A DNA stretch of 64,000 nt. Source: an uncultured Maribacter sp. GTDB taxonomy: Bacteria; Bacteroidota; Bacteroidia; Flavobacteriales; Flavobacteriaceae. The DNA lies in NCBI GenBank assembly GCA_947493885.1, contig CANLTE010000005.1:1-64000 (forward strand). Direction: 5' to 3'. The translations under genes were made by a program, and so were the position numbers. Under the pieces are notes generated by a model, which had not been told where the DNA came from, made no database searches, and was given only the letters and a program-made list of their open reading frames with translations. Numbering within the stretch: position 1 is the first letter of the stretch; every line of letters begins with the position of its first letter. Positions 1 through 9,278 of the stretch are shown in pieces.

Positions 1-528
1 GTACATACCAAGGGCACTAGAACATCTGGTAAGACAGGTGATTGTATTAACGGAAAAATGTTAATTACTATTAATGAAGAAGAACTAACGTCTCCTCCAA
101 GTTGTGAAAGCTTTAATTTTAAAAAAGTATCATCCAATTGGCAAGAAAGTGCGGTTATAGGAATCTATTTTAAAATTGCCTTGATTTCACCTACCCCTCC
201 TTATCTTAAATATGATAAAACTATAACTTTAAAACAAGCTGTATCCTTTGGAGCCCCCCGCATAGATAGACTTGGAAACGAAGCTACTGCAGGAATAATG
301 GCTGAGGTATCAGCGGGGGCTTTACATTCCGCAATGAAAGAAACAGCTAATCAATTTGGAGGCACTAAAACACACCCTTCTGTTGTTGAAGAAGCCTTCA
401 AATCAAATATTAGAAAAAATTATTCGTTATTTGTACCTGGTGGTAGAGCCAATACTAATGCTGTAAATTTTTCAGGTTCCCCGACAGTTTATTCCGCACA
501 AACCAGAGGGTATGGTAGTTGTAAATAA
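1..528 (+). CDS. C-terminal part of unrecognised protein (5' truncated by window)
   Basis: The reading frame is open to the first base, so the true start lies outside the window; 175 residues are visible. No family is recognised. The visible part holds a predicted beta-rich segment, then a Gly/Ala/Ser-rich stretch, and ends in Gly-Ser-Cys-Lys. Two small unrecognised genes follow at once. That arrangement is seen at the ends of polymorphic-toxin or secreted-effector genes, but nothing in the sequence proves it here. The call rests only on the long open frame and flavobacterial codon use. Confidence 0.6.
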   Translation, partial: VHTKGTRTSGKTGDCINGKMLITINEEELTSPPSCESFNFKKVSSNWQESAVIGIYFKIALISPTPPYLKYDKTITLKQAVSFGAPRIDRLGNEATAGIMAEVSAGALHSAMKETANQFGGTKTHPSVVEEAFKSNIRKNYSLFVPGGRANTNAVNFSGSPTVYSAQTRGYGSCK

Positions 529-538
529 TTTAAAAAAC

Positions 539-1132
539 ATGAATTTAGACTATTTTTTCGAACAAGTATACTACTACTATCCTAAAAACATCTCCTCAAT
601 AACCAATTCAAACGAATATATAAACAGTAAAGAATACAAACGGTTAAGTTTAAAACTTAAGGGAGAGGACTATAAAAAAAAAGATATCGAAAAGCTTAAA
701 AAAAACATAGAAGTAATTCATAAGACAAAAATATTTGATTATACCATTCCCACCTGGGAGGATCGTTGTTTAAATCTTCAATTCCTTTTAAAAACCGAAA
801 ACAGTATCGAAAAGAAAACTATTCTTTGTATCAACATTAGTAAATTAATACCATTTTTTGTTATTTATATTTTGGAAGTGGAATTTGATGAAATTCAAAA
901 TAGACTAAAATACCTACCTAGAAGGAATTACAATAAAGAAAAGTTCGATTTTAAAAAAAATGTAGAATCAGTAAAACAAATTGTTTATTCTAATTTAAAC
1001 TCTCATAATGAGTTTCCTTCAGAATTATTATACAGAAAATTAGAAAATGTTAACTTTCAGGATATAAAAATGGGCGATTTTACTTTTTTTAATGCTTTTT
1101 TCTTGAATTTTCACACAACGCAATTTGCTTAA
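539..1132 (+). CDS. Hypothetical protein, 197 aa
   Basis: Unrecognised lysine- and asparagine-rich soluble protein starting MNLDYFFEQV. I chose the ATG at 539, 10 bases after the preceding stop; an ATG at 512 would overlap that stop. No signal peptide is apparent. One hydrophobic stretch (around residues 95-115) could be a buried helix or a membrane segment. Its position right after the truncated gene fits an immunity-type or accessory partner, which is inference only. Confidence 0.6.
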   Translation: MNLDYFFEQVYYYYPKNISSITNSNEYINSKEYKRLSLKLKGEDYKKKDIEKLKKNIEVIHKTKIFDYTIPTWEDRCLNLQFLLKTENSIEKKTILCINISKLIPFFVIYILEVEFDEIQNRLKYLPRRNYNKEKFDFKKNVESVKQIVYSNLNSHNEFPSELLYRKLENVNFQDIKMGDFTFFNAFFLNFHTTQFA

Positions 1133-1145
1133 TTACATGTAATGT

Positions 1146-1757
1146 ATGATATCTCCTCTATTCTTTTTACTATTAATTTTTAATACTCAAATAAAAAGAG
1201 AGGTTTCTCAATACAGTATTGGAGCCAATTTCAATCAATATAAGTCAATTTTTGTTAAAAATGATGATTTATCAGTTCACGAAGGTCAAATGTTGAAACC
1301 TTATTTTAACTTCAAACATTCTGAAAATATTAAAAATAATTTAACTTTTATTGGTAGACCTATAGAAACTATAAAACTTAGAGTAGAACAAGGTGTTGTA
1401 CACAATATTAAATTCAATCAAAAAGTGTTTGAAATTGACACTTTTTTTTTGAAAATTGAAAAAAAGTATGGAAAACCTTCTGGTACAATACTTTCTGACG
1501 CGTACAAAGAAAAACATAAATACCAAGATTCTATATTGAATATAAAGACTCGATTAATAGACGATTATCTAGGGATGCCCAAACCTAAAATAGATGATTA
1601 TAAAATTCTTGATTCCGTTTTATGGTACGATTTTAAAACAAATTTGAATCCCGAAAAATACGGATCTTCGCTTTCCATTTCTGTAACAAATGTTTGCACA
1701 ATTACTGATATAAACGAATATACAATAGAGGTTCATATAAGATCGTATCTTAAATAA
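1146..1757 (+). CDS. Hypothetical exported protein, 203 aa
   Basis: The N-terminus has a hydrophobic run (PLFFLLLIF) suggesting a signal peptide or anchor; the rest is soluble with mixed charge. No domain is recognised. It starts 13 bases after the previous gene and so may share its transcript. The downstream gap to metG holds a TAnnTTTG promoter box, so this gene probably ends the unit. Confidence 0.55.
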   Translation: MISPLFFLLLIFNTQIKREVSQYSIGANFNQYKSIFVKNDDLSVHEGQMLKPYFNFKHSENIKNNLTFIGRPIETIKLRVEQGVVHNIKFNQKVFEIDTFFLKIEKKYGKPSGTILSDAYKEKHKYQDSILNIKTRLIDDYLGMPKPKIDDYKILDSVLWYDFKTNLNPEKYGSSLSISVTNVCTITDINEYTIEVHIRSYLK

Positions 1758-1823
1758 TAAACTTAAGGTTTCTCGGAGGTTTTTCTTTTTCCACATATTC
1801 TATTTACTCCCGCACAAAAAAGC

Positions 1824-1831
1824 TATTTTTG
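1824..1831 (+). promoter_or_regulatory. Bacteroidota -7 box upstream of metG
   Basis: TATTTTTG matches the TAnnTTTG consensus of Bacteroidota primary-sigma promoters. It lies 20 bases before the metG ATG. No clear -33 TTG is present at the usual spacing, so confidence is moderate. Confidence 0.5.
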
Positions 1832-1851
1832 TAGCCTAATTTTATAATTTA

Positions 1852-3942
1852 ATGGCTCAAGCAAATTCAACTTCAAAACCTGGAAGATACACTATAACAG
1901 CAGCATTACCTTACACAAATGGCCCAATACACATTGGACATTTGGCAGGTGTTTACGTACCAGCAGATATTTATGCTCGTTATTTACGTTTAACCAATAA
2001 TGATGTTGCTTTTGTTTGTGGTAGCGATGAACATGGAGTTGCCATTTCAATGAAGGCTAAAAAAGAAGGGGTTTCTCCAAAAGATGTTATTGATAAATAC
2101 CACGCAATTATCAAAAAATCTTTTCAAGACTTTGGAATAACGTTTGACAATTATTCGAGAACATCGGCGGAGGTTCATCATAAAACTGCATCTGAGATTT
2201 TTACTAAACTTCATGAACAAGGTGATTTTATTGAAGAAACCACCGCACAACTTTATGACGAAGAAGCTAAGCAATTTTTAGCGGATCGATTTGTGATAGG
2301 TACATGCCCAAAATGTAGCAACGAAGAAGCCTATGGAGATCAATGCGAAAATTGTGGCTCATCGTTAAATGCTACTGATCTAATAAACCCTAAATCAACT
2401 ATTACTGGTGCTACACCTACACTAAAAGAAACAAAACATTGGTTTTTACCTTTAGATCGTCATGAAGATTTTTTAAAAGAATGGATTCTAGAAGGTCATA
2501 AAAAAGATTGGAAACCTAATGTTTACGGTCAGTGTAAATCTTGGATTGATGATGGACTAAAACCTCGCGCGGTTACTCGTGACCTAGACTGGGGAATTCC
2601 AGTGCCTGTTGAAGGAGGAGAAGGCAAAGTACTTTACGTTTGGTTTGATGCTCCTATTGGATATATTTCATCTACCAAAGAATGGGCAGAACGCGAAGGC
2701 AAAGACTGGGAGCCCTATTGGAAAGCCAATGACACTAAAATGGTACATTTTATTGGTAAAGACAATATTGTTTTCCACTGCATAATTTTCCCTTCCATTT
2801 TAAAAGCGCATGGTGATTACATTTTACCAGAAAACGTTCCTGCAAATGAATTTTTAAATTTAGAAGGCAACAAACTTTCAACGTCTAAAAACTGGGCAGT
2901 ATGGTTACATGAGTACCTTGAAGAATTTACGGATATGCAAGACGTTTTACGTTACGCTTTAACAGCAAATGCACCAGAAACTAAGGATAATGATTTTACT
3001 TGGAAAGATTTTCAAGCCCGAAATAATAATGAGCTTGTTGCTATTTTTGGAAATTTTGTAAATCGCGTCGTAGTGTTAACTCACAAATATTATAATGGTA
3101 GCATTCCTACATCAACAAATTTTTTAGCAGTTGATACGGATGCGTTAAGTGAATTAAAAAAATATCCTGAAATAATTTCAAATTCCATTGAAAGGTATCG
3201 CTTTAGAGAAGCAAGTCAAGAACTTATGAATCTTGCTCGTTTAGGAAACAAATATTTAGCAGACCAAGAACCTTGGAAACTTATAAAAACTGATGAGGAG
3301 CGAGTAAAAACCATTATGTATGTAGCATTACAAATTGCTACAGGTTTGGCTATTTTAAGCGAACCTTTTTTACCCTTCACCTCAAAAAAACTTAAAAATA
3401 TTCTTAATATTAGTTCGGACGATTCCACGGTAAAAAACGGTTGGGACACTGTTGCTTCTGATAATGTTTTACTACCTGCGGGACATCAAATTAACAAAGC
3501 AGAATTACTTTTTAGAAAAGTTGAAGACAAAGAAGTACAAGCACAGTTGGATAAATTAGAAGCTACAAAAAAAAGCAACGAACAAATGAACAAAGAAGTA
3601 ACCTCACAAAAAGACACTATAACTTTTGATGATTTTACGAAATTGGATATGCGTGTTGGAACTATTACTGAAGCCGAAAAAATGCCTAAAGCCAAAAAAC
3701 TTTTAGTTTTAAAAGTAGATACCGGTTTAGATACACGTACAATAGTTTCAGGTATCGCTGAAAGTTTTACACCAGAAGAAATAGTGGGTAAAAAGGTAAC
3801 TGTATTAGTAAATTTAGCTCCAAGAGCACTTAGAGGTGTTGAAAGTGAAGGAATGATTCTAATGACCGAAAATGCAGAAGGAAAACTAGTCTTTGTAAAT
3901 CCGGATGAGGACGGAGTTACTAATGGGGAAACTATTAGTTAG
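1852..3942 (+). CDS. metG: Methionyl-tRNA synthetase with C-terminal tRNA-binding domain
   Basis: Charges tRNA-Met with methionine in the cytoplasm. The 696-residue product has the class I HIGH motif at residues 27-30, a four-cysteine zinc knuckle (CPKC and CENCG) near residues 150-168, and a KLSTS variant of the KMSKS loop at 341-345. An EMAP/Trbp111-type tRNA-binding domain occupies about residues 590-696 ([11 protein letters not shown]). The length is typical of the long, dimeric MetG form. Start ATG at 1852 is supported by the promoter just upstream and by the conserved [14 protein letters not shown] beginning. Confidence 0.98.
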   Translation: MAQANSTSKPGRYTITAALPYTNGPIHIGHLAGVYVPADIYARYLRLTNNDVAFVCGSDEHGVAISMKAKKEGVSPKDVIDKYHAIIKKSFQDFGITFDNYSRTSAEVHHKTASEIFTKLHEQGDFIEETTAQLYDEEAKQFLADRFVIGTCPKCSNEEAYGDQCENCGSSLNATDLINPKSTITGATPTLKETKHWFLPLDRHEDFLKEWILEGHKKDWKPNVYGQCKSWIDDGLKPRAVTRDLDWGIPVPVEGGEGKVLYVWFDAPIGYISSTKEWAEREGKDWEPYWKANDTKMVHFIGKDNIVFHCIIFPSILKAHGDYILPENVPANEFLNLEGNKLSTSKNWAVWLHEYLEEFTDMQDVLRYALTANAPETKDNDFTWKDFQARNNNELVAIFGNFVNRVVVLTHKYYNGSIPTSTNFLAVDTDALSELKKYPEIISNSIERYRFREASQELMNLARLGNKYLADQEPWKLIKTDEERVKTIMYVALQIATGLAILSEPFLPFTSKKLKNILNISSDDSTVKNGWDTVASDNVLLPAGHQINKAELLFRKVEDKEVQAQLDKLEATKKSNEQMNKEVTSQKDTITFDDFTKLDMRVGTITEAEKMPKAKKLLVLKVDTGLDTRTIVSGIAESFTPEEIVGKKVTVLVNLAPRALRGVESEGMILMTENAEGKLVFVNPDEDGVTNGETIS

Positions 3943-3952
3943 GCTCAAAAAA

Positions 3953-5425
3953 ATGAATTTGAATAAAACTTTAATAGCAAATATCCTTCTCTTCGTATTT
4001 TTTAATATTCACGGGCAGGAAAATGTCACTCATTTTTCTAACTTTCTTAAGTATAGGAATGGCTATATAGACAAAACTGTTCCCATTTTAAACTCTCAAA
4101 GTAATGATTTATCAATACTATTAATTGATGGAAAAAGAGTTTATGGTTATTTACTAAATGAGAAATTAAAAGTTAAAGACTCTTTAAATTTAGAGAACAA
4201 AGCTCGAAAATATAAGGAAATAGTTGGAAAAAGTGTATTTTCTAATAATAACTATACCATTTTTTTAACAAACAAGTTTAGAGATAAATTTGCCACAGTA
4301 AGTTTTTCCTATGAAAGTAAGGACTCAGAGTTTAACGAATTAAAATTAAACCTTGCGAATCAAAAATTTTTACAGACGGTTCAATACAACAACTCACTAT
4401 TTATTATTACAATAGAAAAAAACACTTCTAAACTGTATCTTTATAAATATGATAATAACTTACTACCAGATATAAGAATTATAGATTTTTCTAATGAATC
4501 CTTTATAGATGCCAAAGAAAGGGAGGTTTCTCTTTATCAATTATTTATTGATGGAATAAGTCAATTTTCTTTAAAGGAAGAAATTAATTTAGTAAAAATT
4601 CAACAGGATAACCCAAATTCATTAGAGGTAACTTCTGAATTTTCCAAGATGTATATTAAAAACAATAATGTTATTTTTTCCTTCGATGAGAACAAAAGTT
4701 TTACGCAAATTTTAAACATCGATTTAAAAACGTACGATAACCATTTTAAAAAAATAGAAAAACCACTAAAAAAAACTCCCGGAAATAAAAAAAGGAATAA
4801 CACCTTTATTTTTGAAGATAACATTTACACCATATCTGCAACCAAAAACATAGTTGCTTTGCATGCCAAAAATTATTCTACCGATAAGGAATTTAAAAAT
4901 CATTGGGCTTTAGTTACCGATTCTATATATTTTAAAAACTCTCCAATAATTCAAACAGGAGGGGCGTATGACAATTACAGAGAACTAAAAGGTCCTAATG
5001 GTACTAAAAAGTTTTTACGAAAAATTAATTCTGGAAACCTTGGCATCTCAATCTATAAGACTGAAGCTAAATATATTGTTACTTACGGAGGAGTTAAAGA
5101 AATAAAAAGTGGTGCCGCTATGATGCCTTTTCCTGGTATCCCTATTGCTAGTTTTGGTTCAATAGGCATATTTGTGAATCCAACGGCATTTGCTTTTAGC
5201 GGTTATTCCAGTTCCAGAGCTGTCAGTATTAAAGCTCTTTTTGATAAAAACTTTAATCATTTAACAGGAAATATACCAAAAAATGCATTTGACAAAATAA
5301 AGGAGTATCAGAAGGAACATAACACTGAACCCAAAGGTAATACCGTTTTTAAATTTAAAGACAAATATATTTTGGGGTATTACAATTCGTGGACAAGAAA
5401 ATACAAATTATTAAGGTTTGATTAA
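3953..5425 (+). CDS. Exported hypothetical protein, 490 aa
   Basis: Starts at ATG 3953 with a classic signal peptide (MNLNKTLIANILLFVFFNIHGQ), 10 bases after the metG stop. An in-frame upstream start at 3905 would lie inside metG and spoil the signal peptide. The mature part is a long, mostly beta-predicted protein, with a small Gly/Ala/Pro-rich hydrophobic segment near residues 385-420 (GAAMMPFPGIP). I recognise no family. It is probably a periplasmic or outer-membrane-associated protein. Confidence 0.7.
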   Translation: MNLNKTLIANILLFVFFNIHGQENVTHFSNFLKYRNGYIDKTVPILNSQSNDLSILLIDGKRVYGYLLNEKLKVKDSLNLENKARKYKEIVGKSVFSNNNYTIFLTNKFRDKFATVSFSYESKDSEFNELKLNLANQKFLQTVQYNNSLFIITIEKNTSKLYLYKYDNNLLPDIRIIDFSNESFIDAKEREVSLYQLFIDGISQFSLKEEINLVKIQQDNPNSLEVTSEFSKMYIKNNNVIFSFDENKSFTQILNIDLKTYDNHFKKIEKPLKKTPGNKKRNNTFIFEDNIYTISATKNIVALHAKNYSTDKEFKNHWALVTDSIYFKNSPIIQTGGAYDNYRELKGPNGTKKFLRKINSGNLGISIYKTEAKYIVTYGGVKEIKSGAAMMPFPGIPIASFGSIGIFVNPTAFAFSGYSSSRAVSIKALFDKNFNHLTGNIPKNAFDKIKEYQKEHNTEPKGNTVFKFKDKYILGYYNSWTRKYKLLRFD

Positions 5426-5467
5426 CCCTAACAAGCTTTACACATATTTTTGTTTAGAATAGAGCTC

Positions 5468-5526
5468 AAGGTAACTAGAAAAAAGTTTCTAATAGTGAAA
5501 CTATTAGCTAAAATATTACCTTTTTA
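5468..5526 (+). terminator. Probable terminator after the 3953-5425 gene
   Basis: Nested inverted repeats: inner CTAATAG (5489-5495) and CTATTAG (5501-5507), outer AAGGTAA (5468-5474) and TTACCTT (5516-5522), followed by a T run. The arms are AT-rich, so stability is modest. Confidence 0.45.
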
Positions 5527-5544
5527 AAAATCTAAATCACTTAC

Positions 5545-5566
5545 GTTTTCGTATATAAACGAAAAC
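5545..5566. promoter_or_regulatory. Perfect 8-bp inverted repeat abutting a start codon
   Basis: GTTTTCGT (5545-5552) and ACGAAAAC (5559-5566) are perfect reverse complements separated by 6 bases. The second arm ends 2 bases before the ATG of the lipocalin-like lipoprotein. The symmetry and spacing suit a dimeric repressor site or a hairpin that masks the start; which one cannot be decided from sequence. Confidence 0.4.
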
Positions 5567-5568
5567 TC

Positions 5569-6045
5569 ATGAAACAAACATTAGCACTTCTACTTTGCAC
5601 ATTTCTTTTATCTTGCGGAGCATCTAAAACCGTAAGAGTATCCAAAAAAGTAATAAAAGGAGACTGGACATTAAATGAGGTTACCTATAGTGAATCTGGA
5701 ACGTATAAGGTAAATCTTTTAAACGATGCGGAAAAAAATTGTTTTGAAGGAAGCACATGGCAATTTATCCCAAATAACAATACTGGAATATATACCATTA
5801 ATAAAACAGATTGCGCTGTAGGCGTTCGTAATTTTGTTTTTACAATCAAAGAAATTAATGAAATTACCGGCTTATATGATTTTCTTTTAAAACCTACAGA
5901 TGCAAAAAACAAAAGTCAGAATAATGTAGGTTTTAGATTAAATCTTACGCAATTAACAGATACTAGTATGGTTTGGGAACAAACCCTTTCCGTGGAAGAT
6001 AAACCTTTTACAATACGTATGATTTTTTCCAAAACAATAGATTAA
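5569..6045 (+). CDS. Lipocalin-like lipoprotein, 158 aa
   Basis: SPII signal peptide with lipobox ending LLSC (Cys at residue 16), so it should be lipid-anchored in the envelope. The body begins with a GDWTLNEV segment and continues as a beta-rich domain of about 130 residues, the usual look of the small lipocalin-like lipoproteins common in Bacteroidota. The ligand is unknown. It sits 16 bases before an OmpA-type lipoprotein and is probably co-transcribed with it. The palindrome just before the ATG may control both. Confidence 0.7.
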   Translation: MKQTLALLLCTFLLSCGASKTVRVSKKVIKGDWTLNEVTYSESGTYKVNLLNDAEKNCFEGSTWQFIPNNNTGIYTINKTDCAVGVRNFVFTIKEINEITGLYDFLLKPTDAKNKSQNNVGFRLNLTQLTDTSMVWEQTLSVEDKPFTIRMIFSKTID

Positions 6046-6061
6046 AACCCACATTAATATT

Positions 6062-6763
6062 ATGAAAACAAATAAAATACTTAACACGGCATTGGCATTA
6101 GTAATTGCAATTAGTTTTACAAATTGTAAAACGGTTCAAAATGCAAACAACAAACAAAAAGGAGCAGTAATTGGTGCCGCTGGTGGTGCAATATTAGGAG
6201 CTATAATTGGTAATAATGTTGGAAAAGGTGGTAATGGAGAATTAGGCGCTGTTATTGGTGGAGTTGTTGGCGGAGGCGCTGGTGTTCTTATTGGTAACAA
6301 AATGGACAAGCAGGCTCAAAAAATAGAAGAGGAAATTCCCGGAGCTGTTGTAGAACGAATAGACAATGGTATTGTAGTTACTTTCGATGAAAATAGTGGT
6401 GTACATTTTGACACTAACAAGTATATTATTACTCCTGACTCTAAAGTTACTTTAGATAAATTAACCGGTGTTTTTAAAGAGTACCCCAACACCAATATTT
6501 TAGTTGTGGGACATACAGATAGTGCTGGGTCAGCTGAATATAATATGACATTATCTAAAAACAGAGCTAATGCTGTTACGAATTACTTCACTGGTGCGGG
6601 CTTATCAGCTGGTAGGTTTACTACGCAATGGTTTGGAGAAAATAAACCAACACATGACAATAGTACTGCGGAAGGTAGAGCTAAAAACCGAAGAGTAAAT
6701 GTTGCCATTTTACCGAACGAAAAAATGATTAACGATGCGAAAACGCAGTCTGGAGAAAACTAG
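6062..6763 (+). CDS. OmpA-family lipoprotein with glycine zipper
   Basis: SPII signal (lipobox SFTNC) anchors the protein to the outer membrane. Residues about 35-90 form a glycine-zipper region (repeated GAVIGAAGG-like motifs), followed by an OmpA_C peptidoglycan-binding domain at about 100-225 with the GHTDSAGS motif and the terminal NRRV segment. Length (233 aa) matches the YiaD-like family. Its likely role is tethering the outer membrane to peptidoglycan. It forms a pair with the upstream lipocalin-like lipoprotein and ends at a hairpin terminator. Confidence 0.9.
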   Translation: MKTNKILNTALALVIAISFTNCKTVQNANNKQKGAVIGAAGGAILGAIIGNNVGKGGNGELGAVIGGVVGGGAGVLIGNKMDKQAQKIEEEIPGAVVERIDNGIVVTFDENSGVHFDTNKYIITPDSKVTLDKLTGVFKEYPNTNILVVGHTDSAGSAEYNMTLSKNRANAVTNYFTGAGLSAGRFTTQWFGENKPTHDNSTAEGRAKNRRVNVAILPNEKMINDAKTQSGEN

Positions 6764-6814
6764 AAAATTTTACCTTCAAATTTCGATTTAATCCATCAAG
6801 TATAATATATTAGA

Positions 6815-6846
6815 GACCCTACAAATACAATTGTAAGGTCTTTTTA
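6815..6846 (+). terminator. Hairpin terminator directly upstream of tex
   Basis: GACCCTACAA (6815-6824) pairs with TTGTAAGGTC (6831-6840) with one mismatch, followed by TTTTTATT. It would end the lipoprotein operon. Its T run finishes 2-3 bases before the tex ATG, so it also occupies the place of the tex ribosome-binding region. Confidence 0.7.
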
Positions 6847-6848
6847 TT

Positions 6849-8966
6849 ATGATAAAATATATAACCAAACATACTCAGCTTCCCGAAAAAAGCATTCAAA
6901 ATACCATTGCACTTTTGAATGAAGATTGTACGGTTCCGTTTATATCTCGCTACCGTAAAGAAGCAACAGGAAATTTAGATGAAGTTCAAATTGGACAAAT
7001 TGTAACTTTTAAAGAACAATTTGAAGCGCTTGAAAAACGCAAAAAAGCAATTTTAAAAGCACTTGAAGAGCAACAAGTTTTAACTACTGAACTTCAACAA
7101 AAAATTAATAATACGTCAGAACTAACTGTTCTGGAAGATATTTACCTCCCCTATAAAAAAAGTAAAAAAACAAAAGCTGAAGCAGCTAGAAATAAAGGTT
7201 TAGAGCCTCTTGCAAAAATCATAATGGCACAAAATGCTAGTGATATTGAATTCACAGCTTCAAAATATATTAGTAATAATGTTGCTGATGAAGAAGAAGC
7301 TCTGCAAGGTGCTAGACATATTATTGCCGAATGGATTAATGAACGCTCTGATATTCGAAATCAAATTCGTTACCAATTAGAAAAATTTGCTCAGATTACC
7401 ACCAAAGTAATCAGCACTAAAAAAGAGGATGAAAAAGCACAAAAATTTCGTGATTATTTTGATTGGTCCGAGTCATTAAGCCGTTGTCCGTCTCACCGCT
7501 TACTTGCCATTTTAAGAGCAGAAAACGAAGGATTTATTCGAACAAAAATTGAAATTGATGATAAACGTGCTTTAAACAAAATAGAAAACCGCATCATTAA
7601 GTCCAACAACGAATGTAGTGACCAAATTGTTATAGCCATAAAAGATGCCTACAAACGTTTGCTTTTACCATCACTGTCTAACGAAAGTATTAAACTAGCC
7701 AAAGAAAAAGCAGATGAAGCCGCTATTGGAGTTTTCTCAAAAAACCTAAAACAATTATTACTTGGTGCTCCTCTTGGAGAAAAAAGAATTTTAGCCATTG
7801 ATCCAGGATTTAGAACAGGGTGCAAAGTGGTTTGTTTGAGCGCTCAAGGTGATTTAATACATAATGAAACCATTTATCCACACCCTCCACAAAATGACAG
7901 TTCTGGTGCTATTAAAAAAATAAGTTCCCTGGCTGATGCTTATAAAATTGAAGCCATTGCTATTGGTAACGGAACCGCATCTCGTGAAACAGAACAACTG
8001 ATAAAAAGAGTTCATTTTAAAAATGCTGTTGAAATATTTGTCGTTAGCGAAGCAGGAGCTTCTATCTACTCTGCTTCAAAAATTGCCAGAGACGAATTTC
8101 CAAATTACGATGTTACCGTTCGAGGAGCTGTTTCAATAGGAAGACGACTGGCTGACCCTTTGGCTGAATTAGTGAAAATTGATGCAAAATCAATTGGCGT
8201 GGGGCAGTATCAACATGATGTTGACCAAACCAAACTACAAAAGTCGCTGAATACAGTTGTTGAAAGTTGTGTAAATTCTGTTGGTGTAAATATTAACACA
8301 GCAAGCATACCTCTACTCAGTTACGTTTCAGGTATTGGACCAAAACTGGCTGAAAATATTGTAACCTATAGAAATGAAAATGGTTCTTTTTTAAACCGAG
8401 ATTCCATTAAAAAAGTTCCACGCTTAGGAGGGAAAGCATTTGAACAAGGTGCTGCATTTTTACGCATTAAAAATGCCAAAAACCCATTAGACGATTCTGC
8501 TATACATCCGGAAAGTTATACCATTGCAGAAAAAATGGCAAAAGATAAAAACATGAACGTAGCAAATCTTGTGGGGAATAAAAAAGAGCTTGAAAATATT
8601 AATCTTAGTAATTATACCACTCAAGATGTTGGATTACTAACATTAAAGGACATTGTAAGCGAACTAGAAAAACCAGGATTGGACCTACGTGAAAAGGCCA
8701 AAGTGTTTACATTTAACCAAAATATTAAATCTATTACTGATTTAACTTCGGGTCAACTTTTACCTGGAATTGTAAATAACATTACCAATTTTGGATGTTT
8801 CGTGGATATTGGCATAAAGGAAAGCGGGTTAATTCATGTTTCCAACTTATCCAATTCCTTTGTAAAAGATGTTAACGAACATGTAAGCTTACACCAGCAA
8901 ATCATTGTAAAGGTTTTGGAGGTAGATGTTCCTAGAAAACGTATTCAATTAGCACTTCATAAATAA
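6849..8966 (+). CDS. tex: Tex family RNA-binding transcription accessory protein
   Basis: The 705-residue protein has the full Tex order: N-terminal Tex helical domain, a YqgF/RNase H-like fold (ILAIDPGFRTGCKV, about residues 315-450), helix-hairpin-helix motifs (YVSGIGPKLAENIV, about 495-520) and a C-terminal S1 RNA-binding domain (GQLLPGIVNNITNFGCFVDIG, about 635-705). Tex binds nucleic acid and acts with the transcription machinery. Its start is conserved with family members. A terminator hairpin abuts the start, so its own promoter is not obvious. Confidence 0.96.
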   Translation: MIKYITKHTQLPEKSIQNTIALLNEDCTVPFISRYRKEATGNLDEVQIGQIVTFKEQFEALEKRKKAILKALEEQQVLTTELQQKINNTSELTVLEDIYLPYKKSKKTKAEAARNKGLEPLAKIIMAQNASDIEFTASKYISNNVADEEEALQGARHIIAEWINERSDIRNQIRYQLEKFAQITTKVISTKKEDEKAQKFRDYFDWSESLSRCPSHRLLAILRAENEGFIRTKIEIDDKRALNKIENRIIKSNNECSDQIVIAIKDAYKRLLLPSLSNESIKLAKEKADEAAIGVFSKNLKQLLLGAPLGEKRILAIDPGFRTGCKVVCLSAQGDLIHNETIYPHPPQNDSSGAIKKISSLADAYKIEAIAIGNGTASRETEQLIKRVHFKNAVEIFVVSEAGASIYSASKIARDEFPNYDVTVRGAVSIGRRLADPLAELVKIDAKSIGVGQYQHDVDQTKLQKSLNTVVESCVNSVGVNINTASIPLLSYVSGIGPKLAENIVTYRNENGSFLNRDSIKKVPRLGGKAFEQGAAFLRIKNAKNPLDDSAIHPESYTIAEKMAKDKNMNVANLVGNKKELENINLSNYTTQDVGLLTLKDIVSELEKPGLDLREKAKVFTFNQNIKSITDLTSGQLLPGIVNNITNFGCFVDIGIKESGLIHVSNLSNSFVKDVNEHVSLHQQIIVKVLEVDVPRKRIQLALHK

Positions 8967-9033
8967 ATTTTTAAATATTTTTATTTAGATTGATTTAAAA
9001 TAATTATTTTTGCGTTGTTCTGTTAATAATCGA

Positions 9034-9204
9034 ATGGGCAAAAAGAAAGAAAAGAAAAAGCAACTTAAAAACCTCAAAAAGGCAAAACTTAAGCAATTAG
9101 ATGCTGCTAAGTTAAAATCTAAGTGTTGCAAAAAATTTAAAAAAGGTGAACACAAACGTTGTGACCGCTGTCCATGCTTTGATTTAATCAAAAAAGTGGC
9201 TTAA
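9034..9204 (+). CDS. Small basic protein with cysteine cluster, 56 aa
   Basis: The first 30 residues are almost all Lys/Gln/Leu/Ala. The second half carries CCKKF, then KRCDRCPCF, a set of five cysteines that could bind metal. I chose ATG 9034; an upstream in-frame TTG falls in the T-rich promoter-like stretch ending TTTG. Very small, very basic proteins of this shape recur in Flavobacteriaceae, but the function is unknown. A nucleic-acid-binding zinc-knuckle role is only inference. Confidence 0.65.
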   Translation: MGKKKEKKKQLKNLKKAKLKQLDAAKLKSKCCKKFKKGEHKRCDRCPCFDLIKKVA

Positions 9205-9262
9205 CGTATAGCCATACTCCAATTATTTTCAACAAAAAAATTTTCCAACTTAATTAAGGTGT

Positions 9263-9270
9263 TAACTTTG
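9263..9270 (+). promoter_or_regulatory. -7 box of the PAP2 gene
   Basis: TAACTTTG matches TAnnTTTG and ends 8 bases before the ATG at 9279, implying a very short or absent 5' leader. Confidence 0.5.
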
Positions 9271-9278
9271 TTGTTCTT

